Positions 22,000 through 33,249 of a DNA stretch of 64,000 nucleotides are shown in pieces (positions within the stretch are counted from its first letter, which is position 1; each line of letters starts with the position of its first letter). The DNA lies in NCBI GenBank assembly GCA_009760855.2, contig WPIO01000004.1, positions 11,666,501 to 11,730,500 of the forward strand, written 5' to 3'. Both the position numbers and the translations under genes were made by a program. The notes beneath the pieces are model-generated. The model searched no databases, was not told where the DNA came from, and saw only the letters and a program-made list of their open reading frames with translations. The stretch is from Cristatella mucedo. Lineage: Eukaryota > Bryozoa > Phylactolaemata > Cristatellidae.

Positions 22000-22011
22000 A
22001 GGGAGAGAGAG

Positions 22012-22093
<82 letters not shown>

Positions 22094-22110
22094 TGAGAGA
22101 GAAAAAAGAA
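22000..22110. repeat. (AG)n microsatellite
   Basis: About 100 bases of nearly perfect GA dinucleotides. The Glu-Arg and Ser-Leu open frames across it are artefacts. Confidence 0.97.
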
Positions 22111-22257
22111 AGAGTGCATGCAGTGAGGTACGCGGATATGGAGAGACGGCTCACTCACGAGACCGAACAAGCAACGAATAAAAAAAAAAATATTTTATTT
22201 CAAGCTGGCTACCAAAACGTAAAGGATACTGTAGCAAAAGGGGCTGATTCCTCCTGA

Positions 22258-23420
22258 ACTATTTAATCTCTCCCTCTTGCCGATGTGATTGGCTAGCAAC
22301 ATCTAAAAATTTCACTTCTATGCGGATGACACTCAGTTGTACCATTGCTTTGATCCATTCCAGCCCCCCAGCATGTCGAATTCTCTCAACTCCCCTGCTG
22401 CATGTGTTGATGACATCCGCACATGGATGACAGCCAATTTTCTTAAATTGAATGATGTTAAAACCAACTTAATAGCTATGGGCAAACCAGTAGTAATTCA
22501 GAAACTGAAAAGGCTAACGCTCAAAATCGGCTCTGCCAGGATATATCCCGTCGAATCTGGACAAAATCTAGGTGTCCTATTCCAAGGTGACCTTTCACTA
22601 GACGACCACATCAGCTTCACAGTCAAGTCTGCCTACTTCCAGCTTTATAACGATGCTAAAATTTGGGCATGTTTAGGCAGGAATACCAAATCTAAATTGG
22701 TCCATGAATTTGTGACATCCCGCATTCACTTCTGTAACTCACTGCTTGCTGGCCTACCGGCCTGTGCGCTCAGGCACTTATTGCTGGTGCAAAAATCTTC
22801 AGCTAGGCTTGCCCGTCCGTCGCGAGCGTCGCAGTTGCCATATCTCTCCACTTCTCGCTGACCTGCACTGGCTCACAGTTAAGCAACGCATCGAGTTCAA
22901 AGTTTTGTCACTCACTTTTAGGTTCCTTCATTCTTTGGCTCCAGCCTACCTGTCAGATCTATTGCCCCACAGGCTAATCATCGTACCAGCCGCTTTTATT
23001 AATCTAACTTTTTACCTATACCTATTACAAACCTCATGTTATTTAGCTTTACCGTGGCTTTAGTTCGTATGGTCCCAAAGCGCCGAACTCCCTCCGGACT
23101 TGCGTCACGATATCTCCTGACGTGACCACATTTAAAAAGAAACTAAAAACGCACCTATTTATGACAGCATTTATGGGCCCTGTGATTCGTCCTGTATGTG
23201 CTTATTCGTGCTGACACTGGGCGTGCTGCCACTAACCACACTTGCATGCTGACCCTGTGCTTGTCATTCCTAACCATGTTTGTATTATTGCTTATTGAAC
23301 GTGCTACCACTAACCATTCGATCGTGCTTCATTTGCAGCAATTGTATAGCTCACAGAAAGATTTTGAGTTCTCTGTGGTCGCTTTATCAAATGTATTATT
23401 TTTAATATTGATTTCCCATT
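22258..23420 (+). mobile_element. LINE family B copy: RT core to 3' end
   Basis: Begins at the catalytic region (HFYADDTQLYHCF, 22310-22350) and runs through a 174-codon open stretch (22337-22858). That stretch has DDIRTWMTANFLKLN, the LGVLF block and CNSLLAGLPACALR. It then passes through the C-terminal LAPAYLSDLLP block to the 3' end 'GAGTTCTCTGTGGTCGCTTTATCAAATGTATT'. It is one of the better family B copies but has frameshifts and lacks the 5' endonuclease half. Confidence 0.88.
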
Positions 23421-23469
23421 CATTCACAGCCAAACCCGGAACCAAAGCTGTGCTCCAATAAATCAGAGA

Positions 23470-24950
23470 TTCTATTGTAGTTCAATCGCCCTGCCGCCTA
23501 CCCGGCTATAAAACCTCACAAAGTTGTTTGTCTCGCCATTAACCCCTCGTAAAGTCACATCTACAAAGTATTCTCATTCTCAAGAGGAGAAATATCGAAG
23601 AAATCGTATCCGTATCGAAGCCGTATCGCAGAAATAATTGCAGCCCTCCATAAGATAAAACGTTGGTGCTGGGTAAGATGTCTAAAGCCGAAGAGCACCA
23701 CAAAGCGTAAAAAACAGCTGCTCGCATCAGGAATCCATTGTTGATCTGATCGGTAGTCCTTACTGGCGTGAAATATGCAAAAAGTAGAAGCCAACGTTGA
23801 TTACAGGCGTGCGAGCTAACCATCTACAGAGATGGTGAGACCATACGCTTAAGACTTCTCACAGTCTCGGCCTGAACAGATTAGTAAACAGCAATGGCTT
23901 GAGAATGCTCTACATACGAATGGATCAGCTACGTCACCGGTCACAGGTCAGACCTCGAAATAGTGAAGGCTTTAAAAGGATCTGAGATGGGCGCTGACCA
24001 CTGTTGGGGAAACGTGTGCAGGGAGAGCAAAGAAGTTGATTCTGGCTTTCTGATTGATTTTGATTTTCTGCAACTGCAGTCGGCGATTGCTGCCAGCCTC
24101 CGTTTGATAAGCTCCGCTCCCATGCAATCACTGGCTTGACTGGCTGTACTGGCTTTTCTCCGACTGCCCAAAAGGCGGAGCTTGATCCATAGATGGTCAC
24201 CGAATCAGTCCGTTACTCAACCGTTTGAATCAAACAGTCAAGAGGTTGAGGCCATTAACGACGGCCTCCTACTCAGATTGAATTCGGACTACGAATTAAG
24301 CTTTTCGTAACCAGGAGGCGTCTTTCCTGTAGTTTGGTTGCAATCGCGAACACAATCGAACGCCAACCGACGACCAACGCAGCCAGTTTATTTCACCACA
24401 CACGGAGCAGAGTGAAGCGAGTCTTCATTCGCGCCTCTCACCCACTGGAGTACTCCTGGACCTCAGCTGCCCACCGGCCAGCCTAGATGGTTCGTCAAAC
24501 ACCTGTTCCCCGGCCGATTAGCAGAGGAGTAATGCCGGCCTGTGTCCAAACCACATTGGAGGCGGTGCAGCAGCCCAGCGCTCGCTTATCATCTGACTGC
24601 AGTTCCATGATCTCTTGTCTCCAGTGGGCATGCTCCGAAACTCAGGCTGCTGTTGCCACAACAAATTACGGCCATGGGCGTTACTATTGCAGGCGAGTTA
24701 CAACTGCCAAAGACCGGAACTATCAGCCGGCGCCTGCTGCAGCACTTCTAGGCGCTTGGGCTACGACGTCAGCTTTGATAATGACCGAGTCCCGACTACA
24801 TTCGCTGGCGACTCTTTAGTGAACTGCAGGCTGGATGAAGCTAGTTGGCGACCGGGAGGCTCCCAGCTGCTTACACCATAAAAATAAGCACCATCAAGAC
24901 ATGGCGCCCGATTAAGAGCTCACCGCTTTGTACCGCTGCCAAAATTAATA
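23470..24950. other. Unassigned GC-richer segment with a primer-binding-site-like motif
   Basis: Overlapping frames of about 75-110 codons (23539-23823 and 23934-24200 minus; 24487-24881 plus) have no recognised motif. At 24902-24911 (just after ...CAAGACA) stands TGGCGCCCGA, which matches the first ten bases of a retroviral tRNA-Lys primer-binding site. This raises the possibility of an LTR remnant, but no LTR partner, gag or pol was seen. Confidence 0.3.
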
Positions 24951-24957
24951 AATATTG

Positions 24958-25005
24958 TAATTCATTTGTATAGCACCCTAACAGAGCTTAGTCTTCATTC
25001 GACTA
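24958..25005 (-). mobile_element. SINE/LINE tail fragment
   Basis: 'AATTCATTTGTATAGCACCCTAACAGAGCTTA' is the reverse complement of the shared SINE/family-B-like 3' tail. Nothing of the head is left. Confidence 0.5.
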
Positions 25006-25009
25006 TAAT

Positions 25010-26030
25010 CGGCTCATACTATGAATATAATGTACTCTTAGTCATACCTATAATCTACTTATAACCTACTTATCATTTGCACGTATTCTACACATAATCT
25101 ACCCATAATCTGCATATAATCTACACATAATCGACTTATAATCTACTCATAATTCATATATAATATACTCATAAGTCATATACTATCCTCATAATCTAGT
25201 AATAATCTACCCATCATCTAATCATAATCTACTAATAATTTACTCATAATCTACCCGTAATCGTCTTCCATTCCACAATGAGGGAAAGTAAGACGACGAT
25301 TAAGTGGTGCATCTCCCGGCTCCGATGGTGCCTGCAAGCCAAATGTAAGGTTGGGCGAGTCTGCTGAGTAGAGCTCGCAGTTACTTGAAAATGCCCCTGA
25401 AACGTGAGGCTCCCTAAAGGATGACACTTTAATATTGCAATATTTGATATTGCATAGTGGCCATAGAGAACTTTAATTCGTACCTTATAATGTACTTATA
25501 TCAATATATAAACTACCTTTCTTCTACTTATAATCTACTCACAATCTAGCCCTAATCTACTTATAGTTATTTATAGATAATCTACGCATAATATAATTAT
25601 AATATACATACAATCGACACATAATATACTCATTAATCATATATATATATATACTCATAATTCATAAGTAACCTATATATACTAAACCTCTAATCGAGAC
25701 ATACTTCAAATATAATGAGCTCACAATCTACTTATAATATACTTATCATTTGCTCATATTCTACTAATAATCTACTCAAAATCTACCTATAATCAACCGT
25801 GTTCATTTATAATTTACTCATTATATACTTACAATCTACACACAATCTACTTGTAATCTGTTGGCTACCGTATGCATACCAAAAGCCGCTTAGGCTGTGA
25901 ATGCGCTATATAAAACTGTCCTGCGTAACACCTACATAGTCTTTATGGCTTTGTACAGTTATAGACGGAGATATATTATATTACATTACATAATATACTC
26001 TTAATTAATCTATAATATACTCATAAATCG
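25010..26030. repeat. Degenerate ATAATCTACTC-type minisatellite, interrupted
   Basis: About 10-12 base units of the form (A)TAATCTACTCA recur at 25010-25265, 25480-25857 and 25990-26030. The array is interrupted by a non-repetitive segment of about 215 bases (25266-25480) and by a family A LINE tail (25858-25990). The units have drifted, so the array is old. Confidence 0.75.
25858..25990 (+). mobile_element. LINE family A 3' tail inserted in the minisatellite
   Basis: Matches the last 130 bases of family A: 'TGTTGGCTACCG', 'AAAGCCGCTTAGGCTGTGA.TGCGCTATA', 'CGGAGATATATTATATTACATTACAT'. Confidence 0.85.
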
Positions 26031-26034
26031 ATCG

Positions 26035-26600
26035 CCAAGTCCTCCTTGACCGCCTCTTATCTTGCCTGGGCATCACTGGCACTGCATTGCAATGGTTCAG
26101 GTCCTATATCAGAGGGAGACTCCAGAGTATTGATGTGAATTGAAAAAAATCATCCGAGGTACCTCTGAAACATGGGGTAACTACGAGGTCTATACTTGGT
26201 CCCGTTCTTTTCACGGTTTATACTCTTTCTCTTGCCCACGTGATTGCCAAGCACAATCTAGCCTTTCACTTCTATGCAGAAGACACTCAGTTGTACCCTG
26301 CTTATCGAGCATGCTACCACTAACCATTTGATCGCACTTCCTTTGCAGCAAATGTAAAGCACCTAGAAATAGATGGAGTTGTGCTTATGCGTGCTGACAC
26401 CGTGCATGCTGCCACTAACCACATTTGCATGCTGACCCTGTGCATGTCACCCCTAACCATATTATTCATTTTGTTTGTTTTTAAGCATGATTTTACTTAC
26501 CATTCAATTGCATTTCACTTTGCAGCAAATGTAAAGCGCCTAGAGAGAAAGATTAAGTTCTCTGAGGGCGCTTTATCAAGTGAATTATAATTTTATTATT
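26035..26600 (+). mobile_element. Rearranged LINE family B fragment
   Basis: An RT segment (compare 42450-42720: 'CTGGGCATCACTGGCACTGCA', 'GTTCAGGTCCTAT') up to the YADD region joins directly to 3' untranslated sequence at about 26300. It then restarts in an earlier part of the same 3' region at about 26380 ('GTGCTTATGCGTGCTGACACCGTGCATGCTGCC') before the true (ATT)-rich end. It is either two insertions or an internal deletion plus a duplication. Confidence 0.75.
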
Positions 26601-27469
26601 CCCTGAGGGCGCTATACTGTAACGCCGAAGGCTTGGTGGAGGAAGCGTGACCTGCCGCTTTTCACGCGGTGTAGCCGACTGCCGAATGCGCTTCGGTGCC
26701 CGCCTACGCGCAATAAGAGGTGGCCGCGCGAAGGAGTGTTTCTAATGCCAACCTACTTACCGTTACTAAGGGGTCGTGAGTTCGCGGCGAGAATTGAAAA
26801 GCGAGACCCACGAATGGGGGATTTTACCGAGCTCTACTCGCAAGCGCACAATGCCGCCGCGCGTCTAGCTCTCAGCTTTATCTCCACACTCCTCGCGGGC
26901 TCTCAACAGCACAAGCACTCGTGCGGGAGAAATACGTTCCCACAATTAGGCTACCCATGTCCATTGTGGGGAACGACCCAAGAAAGACGGAGGAGCCCGG
27001 AACAGACCCTAGACCCTGACTGAAGGACTAGGGCTCCGCTTCCACCGTGAAGGCAAGAATACCTCACACACTACTCGGAATTACTTCTAGTTCGCTTCGG
27101 CAAATCCCTATGCCGGGACCTCGTGCGCACGCACGCGCGCACGCACGCACGCACGCACACAAGCACACAAGCACACAAACACACAAGCACAAAAACACAC
27201 AAGCACACAAGCACAAAATGCGAGCCAGAGGCGCTATCAAACCACATTCGGCGTCCACCGAATTCTCGTTCCGCTGGCTCACTCAGTCCCACCCATCGCC
27301 CGCGGACAGCCCGCCCTCCTCCCTCGCTTTCAGAGAAAACGAGACCGGCAACTATCGGCGACGGCGCGAAACGGAGCCGAAGACGAAGAAGGAACAACCT
27401 TGAATGAGCGTCGCACTATCCATATATAACTAGCTAGGACAAAAGGGTTGACAGGCCAGCCGATATCGA
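26601..27469. other. GC-rich unassigned segment with a CA/CG-rich simple repeat
   Basis: 27124-27218 is a (CACG)n then CACAAGCACA-type repeat. Flanking GC-rich frames (26736-27023, 27047-27403) cross the repeat or have no motif. No gene is assigned. Confidence 0.45.
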
Positions 27470-27560
27470 TGATAATAATAATAATAATAAGAAAAATAAT
27501 CATGCACTTTATAAAGCGCCCTCAGAGAACTCAATCTCTTTCTAGGCGCTTTACATTTGG
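27470..27560 (-). mobile_element. LINE family B 3' tail fragment
   Basis: (ATA)n followed by 'TTATAAAGCGCCCTCAGAGAACTCAATCTCTTTCTAGGCGCTTTACATTTG', the reverse complement of the family B end. No coding part. Confidence 0.85.
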
Positions 27561-27794
27561 TCAGACTGCTGGTCCTACCACGATTCCTGCGTCCTCTTGC
27601 TCACAGCTCGAGAGCGCTGGCGCTCTTCAGCAACCTCTCTCGCTCTGATGAAAACCCATCCAGAAACTCTTGGACGGCTGGCGGCGACAGCGACATATGC
27701 GAGCGTCGCCCTATTCTTAAATTGCTAGCCAGGACTATCTAGGGTTGTCAGGCCAGCGATATCGATCACCTCATAATCCTACTACGACGGCTGC

Positions 27795-27798
<4 letters not shown>

Positions 27799-27877
<79 letters not shown>
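27799..27877. repeat. (TC)n microsatellite
   Basis: About 80 bases of perfect TC dinucleotides. Confidence 0.97.
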
Positions 27878-27984
27878 ACGCTCTAGGACAGAGGCATTTC
27901 CTGCTGAGCAGTTCATGTGCGCCCTAAAATTGAGCCAGGCCTGTGCTGTGCTGCAATATGAAATTCATTATTAATATTATTAAT

Positions 27985-28065
27985 TCATTTGAGTAAGCTA
28001 TAGAAAAATGTCCGTCGTAACACCGCCGTAGACTTTGCGGCTTTGCGGAAATACAGGGGAGATCC
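27985..28065 (+). mobile_element. Decayed LINE family A 3' tail
   Basis: 'AAGCTATAGAAAAATGTCCGTCGTAACACCGCCGTAGACTTTGCGGCTTTGCGGAAATACAGGGGAGATCCAT' parallels 'GCGCTATACAAAACTCTCCTGCGTAACACC..' of family A. The similarity is modest. Confidence 0.5.
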
Positions 28066-28069
28066 ATAG

Positions 28070-30090
28070 CATTCACCAATGCACCACCGGTGCGCGCTGG
28101 AGTCTGAGCTCTTCCCTTGCAAATACTATAGATTCAATCTGACCGGTCGAGGGACCACTAGCGGCGTCACCAAAGATAATTCTATGAAACGCTGAGTATC
28201 AACCCTAAACCTGGAACGGAGTGCGACGCCCAACGGTCCAGCGCTATCTATGTTCCGCAGTGGGCCACCGTAGTGTTTCGCATGGACTCGCAGATGTCTA
28301 GAGCCCCATTCACTATCAAGGCAGGCTTACTTGATTCTCTAACCCTGGTAGGATCCTCAAGTGCTTCAATATAACGGAACTTGGGTATCTAGCATTCACA
28401 TATACATCCGTAGCGGAGTTTCAGTGAGAGGGAGAGAGACAGACTCTCGCTGAGGGCAGTCGCACTAAAAAAGAGGAGAAGCTTTGGAGAAGTCGCGCGC
28501 TTACACCCCTACTAATTTCCTGCCGCATCTTCATCTTCCTCTGGGAGCAAGCCTCGGCCAAATAAAATACAGTGCGATACATGAAACACGGACTGTTTTG
28601 CGTTTTAACAGGCCCGTTCCGACTGTCGCTGCTCGAATGATCTTCAACTAGGAAGCTACAGCAAGTCAATTGCTTAAAGTCTAGGCTGGTGCGCACAGAG
28701 ACTGCCCGATGGTCAGGGCCTCGAACGAAGCAGGCTTTGGGCTCAAATGAAGCCAATGCTTATCCGCTACATCTGCCAGTGCCATATCGCCGAGCGAACA
28801 AGCAGCTAGCCGCTGTCTCTTGAGATCGACGCGTAGCCACGTGACAAAGACGCATTTAACACAGCCCTCTTGCCCACTAGCTTTGGTTAAGTCTCTTGCC
28901 GGACAGCTTACGCTGGACATGGAGACTTTGAATGCTACGCCTTTGAAAAGTTGGCGTGAAACCAGTTCTTCGTAACAAGAAATCTATCAACAGAGATCGT
29001 GCTCTGAAGCAGTATCTGCGAAGCATCTTATTTCTTCCTGTAAGCGCAACCAATACTTTTAAAGACAATCCAAGTAACTCTAGGTAAAAAATGATAGCAA
29101 TTTAAGGTCTCCAATTCCTAGCAACCCCTCGGAGAAGCAGCCACTCTCGTCGAGCCGTGAAGCTACGTCGGGAAATCGACTTTGTCCATTTCCAAAATAG
29201 CTTGTAAAAAGGGAGCGCAATACTTCAGAAACGGTGAATTTCCTTCCTCCTCCTTTCGCAGTGTGCCTCGACTCAATAATGCAATGAATCAATTTTTTAG
29301 AAAGTCGACTGCGCGTAATTGATGATCAGGTGATCACTGCACTACAGCGTGCCACGCCACGAGCCTTGTCCATCTCATTTACTAATCAACTACACACTTC
29401 AAATACAAATCACACAAAGGAAAAACCACAAAGAATCGATCTCATAAAAATAATGACCGCGAATGTAAATAAAAGATGATCATCAGTGGCAGTGGCACTG
29501 ACGATCCATGAATCAAGATACGAATCAACGCATCACTCAAGCAAGTCTTGATCCTTTGGCCAAATCCCCCTCGGCCTGTCAGAACCAGATAAATCAGGCT
29601 ACCGTTAGCCGCATCTTCGCGTCAAGGTACAAGTACTCGGCCTTAGACAGCCAACAGGTGGTGCGGTAGAGACGCAGCCGAAAGGTTAACGAACATGACC
29701 CAGACAGATGTTGAGCTCGCGAACTGGGTGCATCCAAGCTCAGCTTGTCTTTTAACGAGTTAACAGAGCCAACAGCAAGTAAGGAGGTTCATCAAACAGC
29801 TGGGACCGCGGCTAATACACCAGTTTTTTCTCTTGTTGGTAGGAAGATTTTAAGAACCGCCATTAGTTAAAGTATTTAGTAATGTACTTTTTAGGGAGGC
29901 TCCGCTTATGTCGTGTCAGGCAAGGCACTGTCTGCGTTACATCGTGCAATTCAAAAATATATTGCTTGAGACATATTAAATCTGGGCGAGAGATTTTTAT
30001 CTTACCGAATGACCCAAATCGGTAGAGGAACAGCAAAGGCCACATTACCTGCAATTAACGAAGATGGCCCACGGCAAACTGGATCAATTT
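28070..30090. other. Unassigned DNA within putative intron 1
   Basis: Several minus-strand frames of 60-111 codons (28421-28756, 28681-28920, 28877-29068) overlap in different frames and carry no recognisable domain. Composition is mixed, with no repeat family recognised. Confidence 0.4.
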
Positions 30091-30094
30091 TATA

Positions 30095-30172
30095 ACCGGG
30101 CTGGTTTCGAGCCCCGCGGCATATGTGAAACATATTAAGTTCTCTCAGGGCGCTATAGTTACGAGTTATGTA
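30095..30172 (+). mobile_element. SINE (type 1) 3' fragment
   Basis: 'GGGCTGGTTTCGAGCCCCGCGGCATATGTGAA' then 'ATTAAGTTCTCTCAGGGCGCTATA'. This is the B box side of the tRNA-like head and the common tail. The A box part is deleted. Confidence 0.7.
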
Positions 30173-31264
30173 TAGATATTGCAGTGATTAAAATGTGAAA
30201 ACTTGCATTATAGAATATCTGCTCCGTATTCTCTCGGTGTATTTTCTGCCTCAATAGACGCCACGAGACACATCCGAGACACAACTCCTGTAGTTTTTGC
30301 TTCAGGATTCAGCTCAGCGTAACTAGCGTTCAGTATTTGGGTGGCTCATTTCAACCTTGCGCACGTTCATCTATGAATGTCATTTTGGGCGTGGCCGTAC
30401 TAAACATTGTTTATTTCAAGTAACGAAATTCCCAGACCATTGCTTAAGCTAGTAGCTCATTGCACTGCTGCATCTTATTGGAAAGTTCAGACCACAAGTG
30501 GACCTGTGTTTTCTAGGCGGACTATGAAGTACGCTTCAACAGAAAAAACCGAACCGATCCGTTGGTCTTCATACCTACCGAGTTTTAAGATCAAAACGCC
30601 AAATTTGAGAATAAAACAACGTAGAGGCAATTTCGTCCTCCCGCGCTAGAGAGCGGAATCGCGCGGCTCCTAGCGTGGTGTCTGCCTTTACCTGTCTCCT
30701 TCATAATACCTTCTGATATTCCGCTGATATTATCGCTGTGGCTTCGCGAGTGGTGTCCTTGGATATTTTACTAAACAAGGACCAGCTTAGCATAAGTTAT
30801 GATGTCACCGTGGCGGGTGAGTAGGATTGCAGGGGCTCGGTGTACAGCGGCGGCGAGATGTAGAACGAATCCTCCACAAGCGAGTTGTACTGACGACGAC
30901 AGCTGTATTGTACCGTACGAAGGCAAACGCGAGAGAGCTAGCGCACACACGGATGTAGAAGCCGTCGTGGAAGCATCTCTGGAACGCGCGGAGAGAAGAG
31001 AAAGGCTGTTCAAGCTGAAAGCGCTGTTTAGCACTCGCTGTGGCAGTAGCTCGCTAGCCGCGGCTCAGCGTGAACTGAAAGGTCGACCGCGTGCTGTCGC
31101 CAGGGCTTCCGACGAATCAGCCGCCACCACGTGACTGCTCTGCCCCGTGACCCGCCCTGCCGCTCTGACAAATGCTGCCGTGCCGCTAAGCATCGGGGCC
31201 TCGTAAGTAACTGGCGTCGCGTAGTTCATTAGTTAAACGCTCGAGAGCGTTAAGCTGCCAGTAA
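30173..31264. other. Unassigned segment upstream of a LINE A 5' part
   Basis: 30799-31134 holds a 111-codon GC-rich frame (Arg/Ala/Glu-rich, ASLERAERRERLFKLKALF-like helix) ending 130 bases before the LINE endonuclease start. It could be the LINE's own 5' region or ORF1 remnant, or unrelated. No zinc knuckle or other ORF1 hallmark is visible. Confidence 0.3.
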
Positions 31265-32690
31265 ATGTACACCATCCACTTGCGGACTCGCTGTCGGACT
31301 CGGCGGGCAAGTGCTAAACCTGCTCACTGCTGCCCCCCCCCCACTTCCAGCCGGTCGCCCGGAGGCACCTGGCAGCCTCTCAAATTCTGCCTATTAAATA
31401 TTCACTCACTGAAAACCAAGCGGCTATTTATGCACGATCAGGTTGTCCAGGAGAACCTAGATGCATTTCTGCTGTCCGAGACACGGATGACGGACTGCCC
31501 TGGTAACTGTGTATCTGAGACCCACACCCCTCCCCACCCCCCCCCGTTCTCGTTCTTACAGCCCATGCTGTCTGACAAGGTGGGTGGTGGGGTTTCTGTC
31601 GTTGTTCGTGAATTGCTTATCTATAAGCAATTCAGTTGTTCACTCGGGCCATCGTTTGAATCAGTTACTGTCAGGTCCATTCCCCCCCCCCGTCAAAGAC
31701 CTTGCCTCTCCGAGTTGTGATCTAGTGACCTAATGGATGTCTAACCTTGTTTATGAAGGTGTTTTCGGAGTTCCTCGCAGCAGCTGGTGATGTATATGGT
31801 TGCTAGGCTAAAAAACTAGCCATTACTCTTGTGATACCACAAAGCGTAGGTGCAGCTTGATGAGGAGACGTTGCTCTTCACATAGGCGATGCGGTTGTGC
31901 GACAGTCACCATGTGCTCAGAATTTGGAAGTCGTCTTTGACATTTGCCTTGATTTTGAAAGTTTAAAGTAGAAGACTGCCATAATAGCTAGCCATGACAT
32001 CCAATCCCTATCTAAGATTAGAGACTGCTTACCAAAGTTGTTTGCAAGGGATTTAACATACAATTTAATAAAAAACTCAATGTTAGGTTTGACCACGTAT
32101 CGCCTTTGCAGGAAGAGCTTTGACTGCCTTCAGTTGATCAACAGATACAAAGCAGAGTTTTACGCCGACCTATAAGGCCTGGCATGGCTTGACTTCTTAC
32201 CTGAAGCTGAATTAAGCGAACTTAACTTAAACTGAAACGTAACTTAAACTTAGCTGAACTGCAGTACTAGTTTCGGCCTCCTCGGGCTCTGAGATTCTCT
32301 ATGGATAGTTCATTTAGTGTTCCATTTCACAAATAAAAGACCATTGATGACAGAAGCTTTTTCTCTGCAGCTCATAGGCTGTGGAAATCGCTTCCCAGAT
32401 TCAAATGACATGTATTCGCCTGCTTCCGACTGTGAGTCATACTTTCTAGCTGTCCTGAGTTGCTACTTCCATGCTACTTGTTTCCTCGACTGCCCTCCTG
32501 ACTGAGCTGCACTTCTCACTTTCTCTGTTTCGTGAGATACAGCCTGTTGTTCAAAGCATGCGTCCTGAAAGCCGCTTAAGCTTTTAGTGCGCTAAAAAAA
32601 ATCTGCTGCGTAATACCCACAAAGTCTTTGTGGCTTTGTGGAGTTATAGACAAAGACACGTAATACTAATATTTTCAGAACAAAATTCAT
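31265..32690 (+). mobile_element. LINE family A copy with endonuclease start joined to the 3' half
   Basis: 31265-31717 is open for 151 codons. It contains the N-terminal part of an AP-type endonuclease (FCLLNIHSLKTKRLFMHD, DAFLLSETRM with the catalytic-type E), interrupted by runs of C. From about 31855 the sequence is distal RT ('GGCGATGCGGTTGTGCGACAGTCACCATGTGCTC', compare 60787-60820) and 3' end (to 'TTTGTGGAGTTATAGACAAAGACA'). The middle (rest of the endonuclease and the RT core) is deleted. The coding frame beyond the endonuclease start is destroyed. Confidence 0.75.
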
Positions 32691-32734
32691 TTAATGATAG
32701 ATGGCTGGCTGCGATCACTACGCACAGTTTAGCT

Positions 32735-32985
32735 ATTGGATTAAATCCCTATTTAAGATTAGGGTCTGTATATCCCGATGGCTTGCCTAAAATTTAACTA
32801 ACCCTATCATTCTGTTTAGGCTGGAATATTGCAACTCAATTTTGGTTGGGCAACGGAAAAAACCATTCAGCTTTTGCAGCTGGTGATGAATATGGCTGCA
32901 AGATGTTAAGCCACGTGTCTCCTTTGCCGAAAGAGCTGTGAGGGCCCGATTGATCAACGCATATCGAATAAAGTCATTCAATGAC
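32735..32985 (+). mobile_element. LINE family A internal fragment
   Basis: 'AATCCCTATTTAAGATTAG', 'GGCTTGCCTAAAATTTAACTAACCC', 'GGAATATTGCAACTCAATTTTGGTTGGGC' correspond to 60905-61010, and continue to 'TTGATCAACGCATA'. Both ends are truncated and the frame is broken. Confidence 0.75.
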
Positions 32986-33165
32986 AGTGAATGTAATCGC
33001 TAAAGACAAGTCTCACCTTGCGGTATGTTACATTTTTGACCGTTTGACAGAGCTACCAGCTCACCGAATTAGAGGCGTGTCGTCCACTTGCCTCCATTTA
33101 GTGGGCGCTAGCTAGACAATCCGGATTGCTGCCCTGAGCTAGCCCGACAGGATAATACTACTACT

Positions 33166-33245
33166 AATAATAATACAGCCCAATATAGCGCCATATGGGT
33201 GCTTCATCTTTATATAGGCACTTTACACTTGCTGTTCCGACAAAT
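33166..33245 (-). mobile_element. SINE/LINE B tail fragment
   Basis: 'TAATAATACAGCCCAATATAGCGCCATATGGGTGCTTCATCTTTATATAGGCACTTTACA' resembles a reversed common tail. Confidence 0.5.
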
Positions 33246-33249
33246 TCGT

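Noticed and set aside
21918-22181. Glu-Arg and Ser-Leu open frames over (AG)n (also 39634-40079, 45724-46017)
   Set aside because: A dinucleotide repeat is open in most frames; no unique sequence supports a protein.
25010-26030. CRISPR-like array
   Set aside because: Units are 10-12 bases, drifted and contiguous without spacers; this is eukaryotic minisatellite DNA.
27047-27407. Frames of 94-118 codons over the CACA/CACG repeat
   Set aside because: They read through simple repeat; His-Thr and Ala-Cys runs are artefacts.
28421-29068. Overlapping minus-strand frames of 63-111 codons
   Set aside because: They lie in different frames, overlap one another and carry no recognisable motif.
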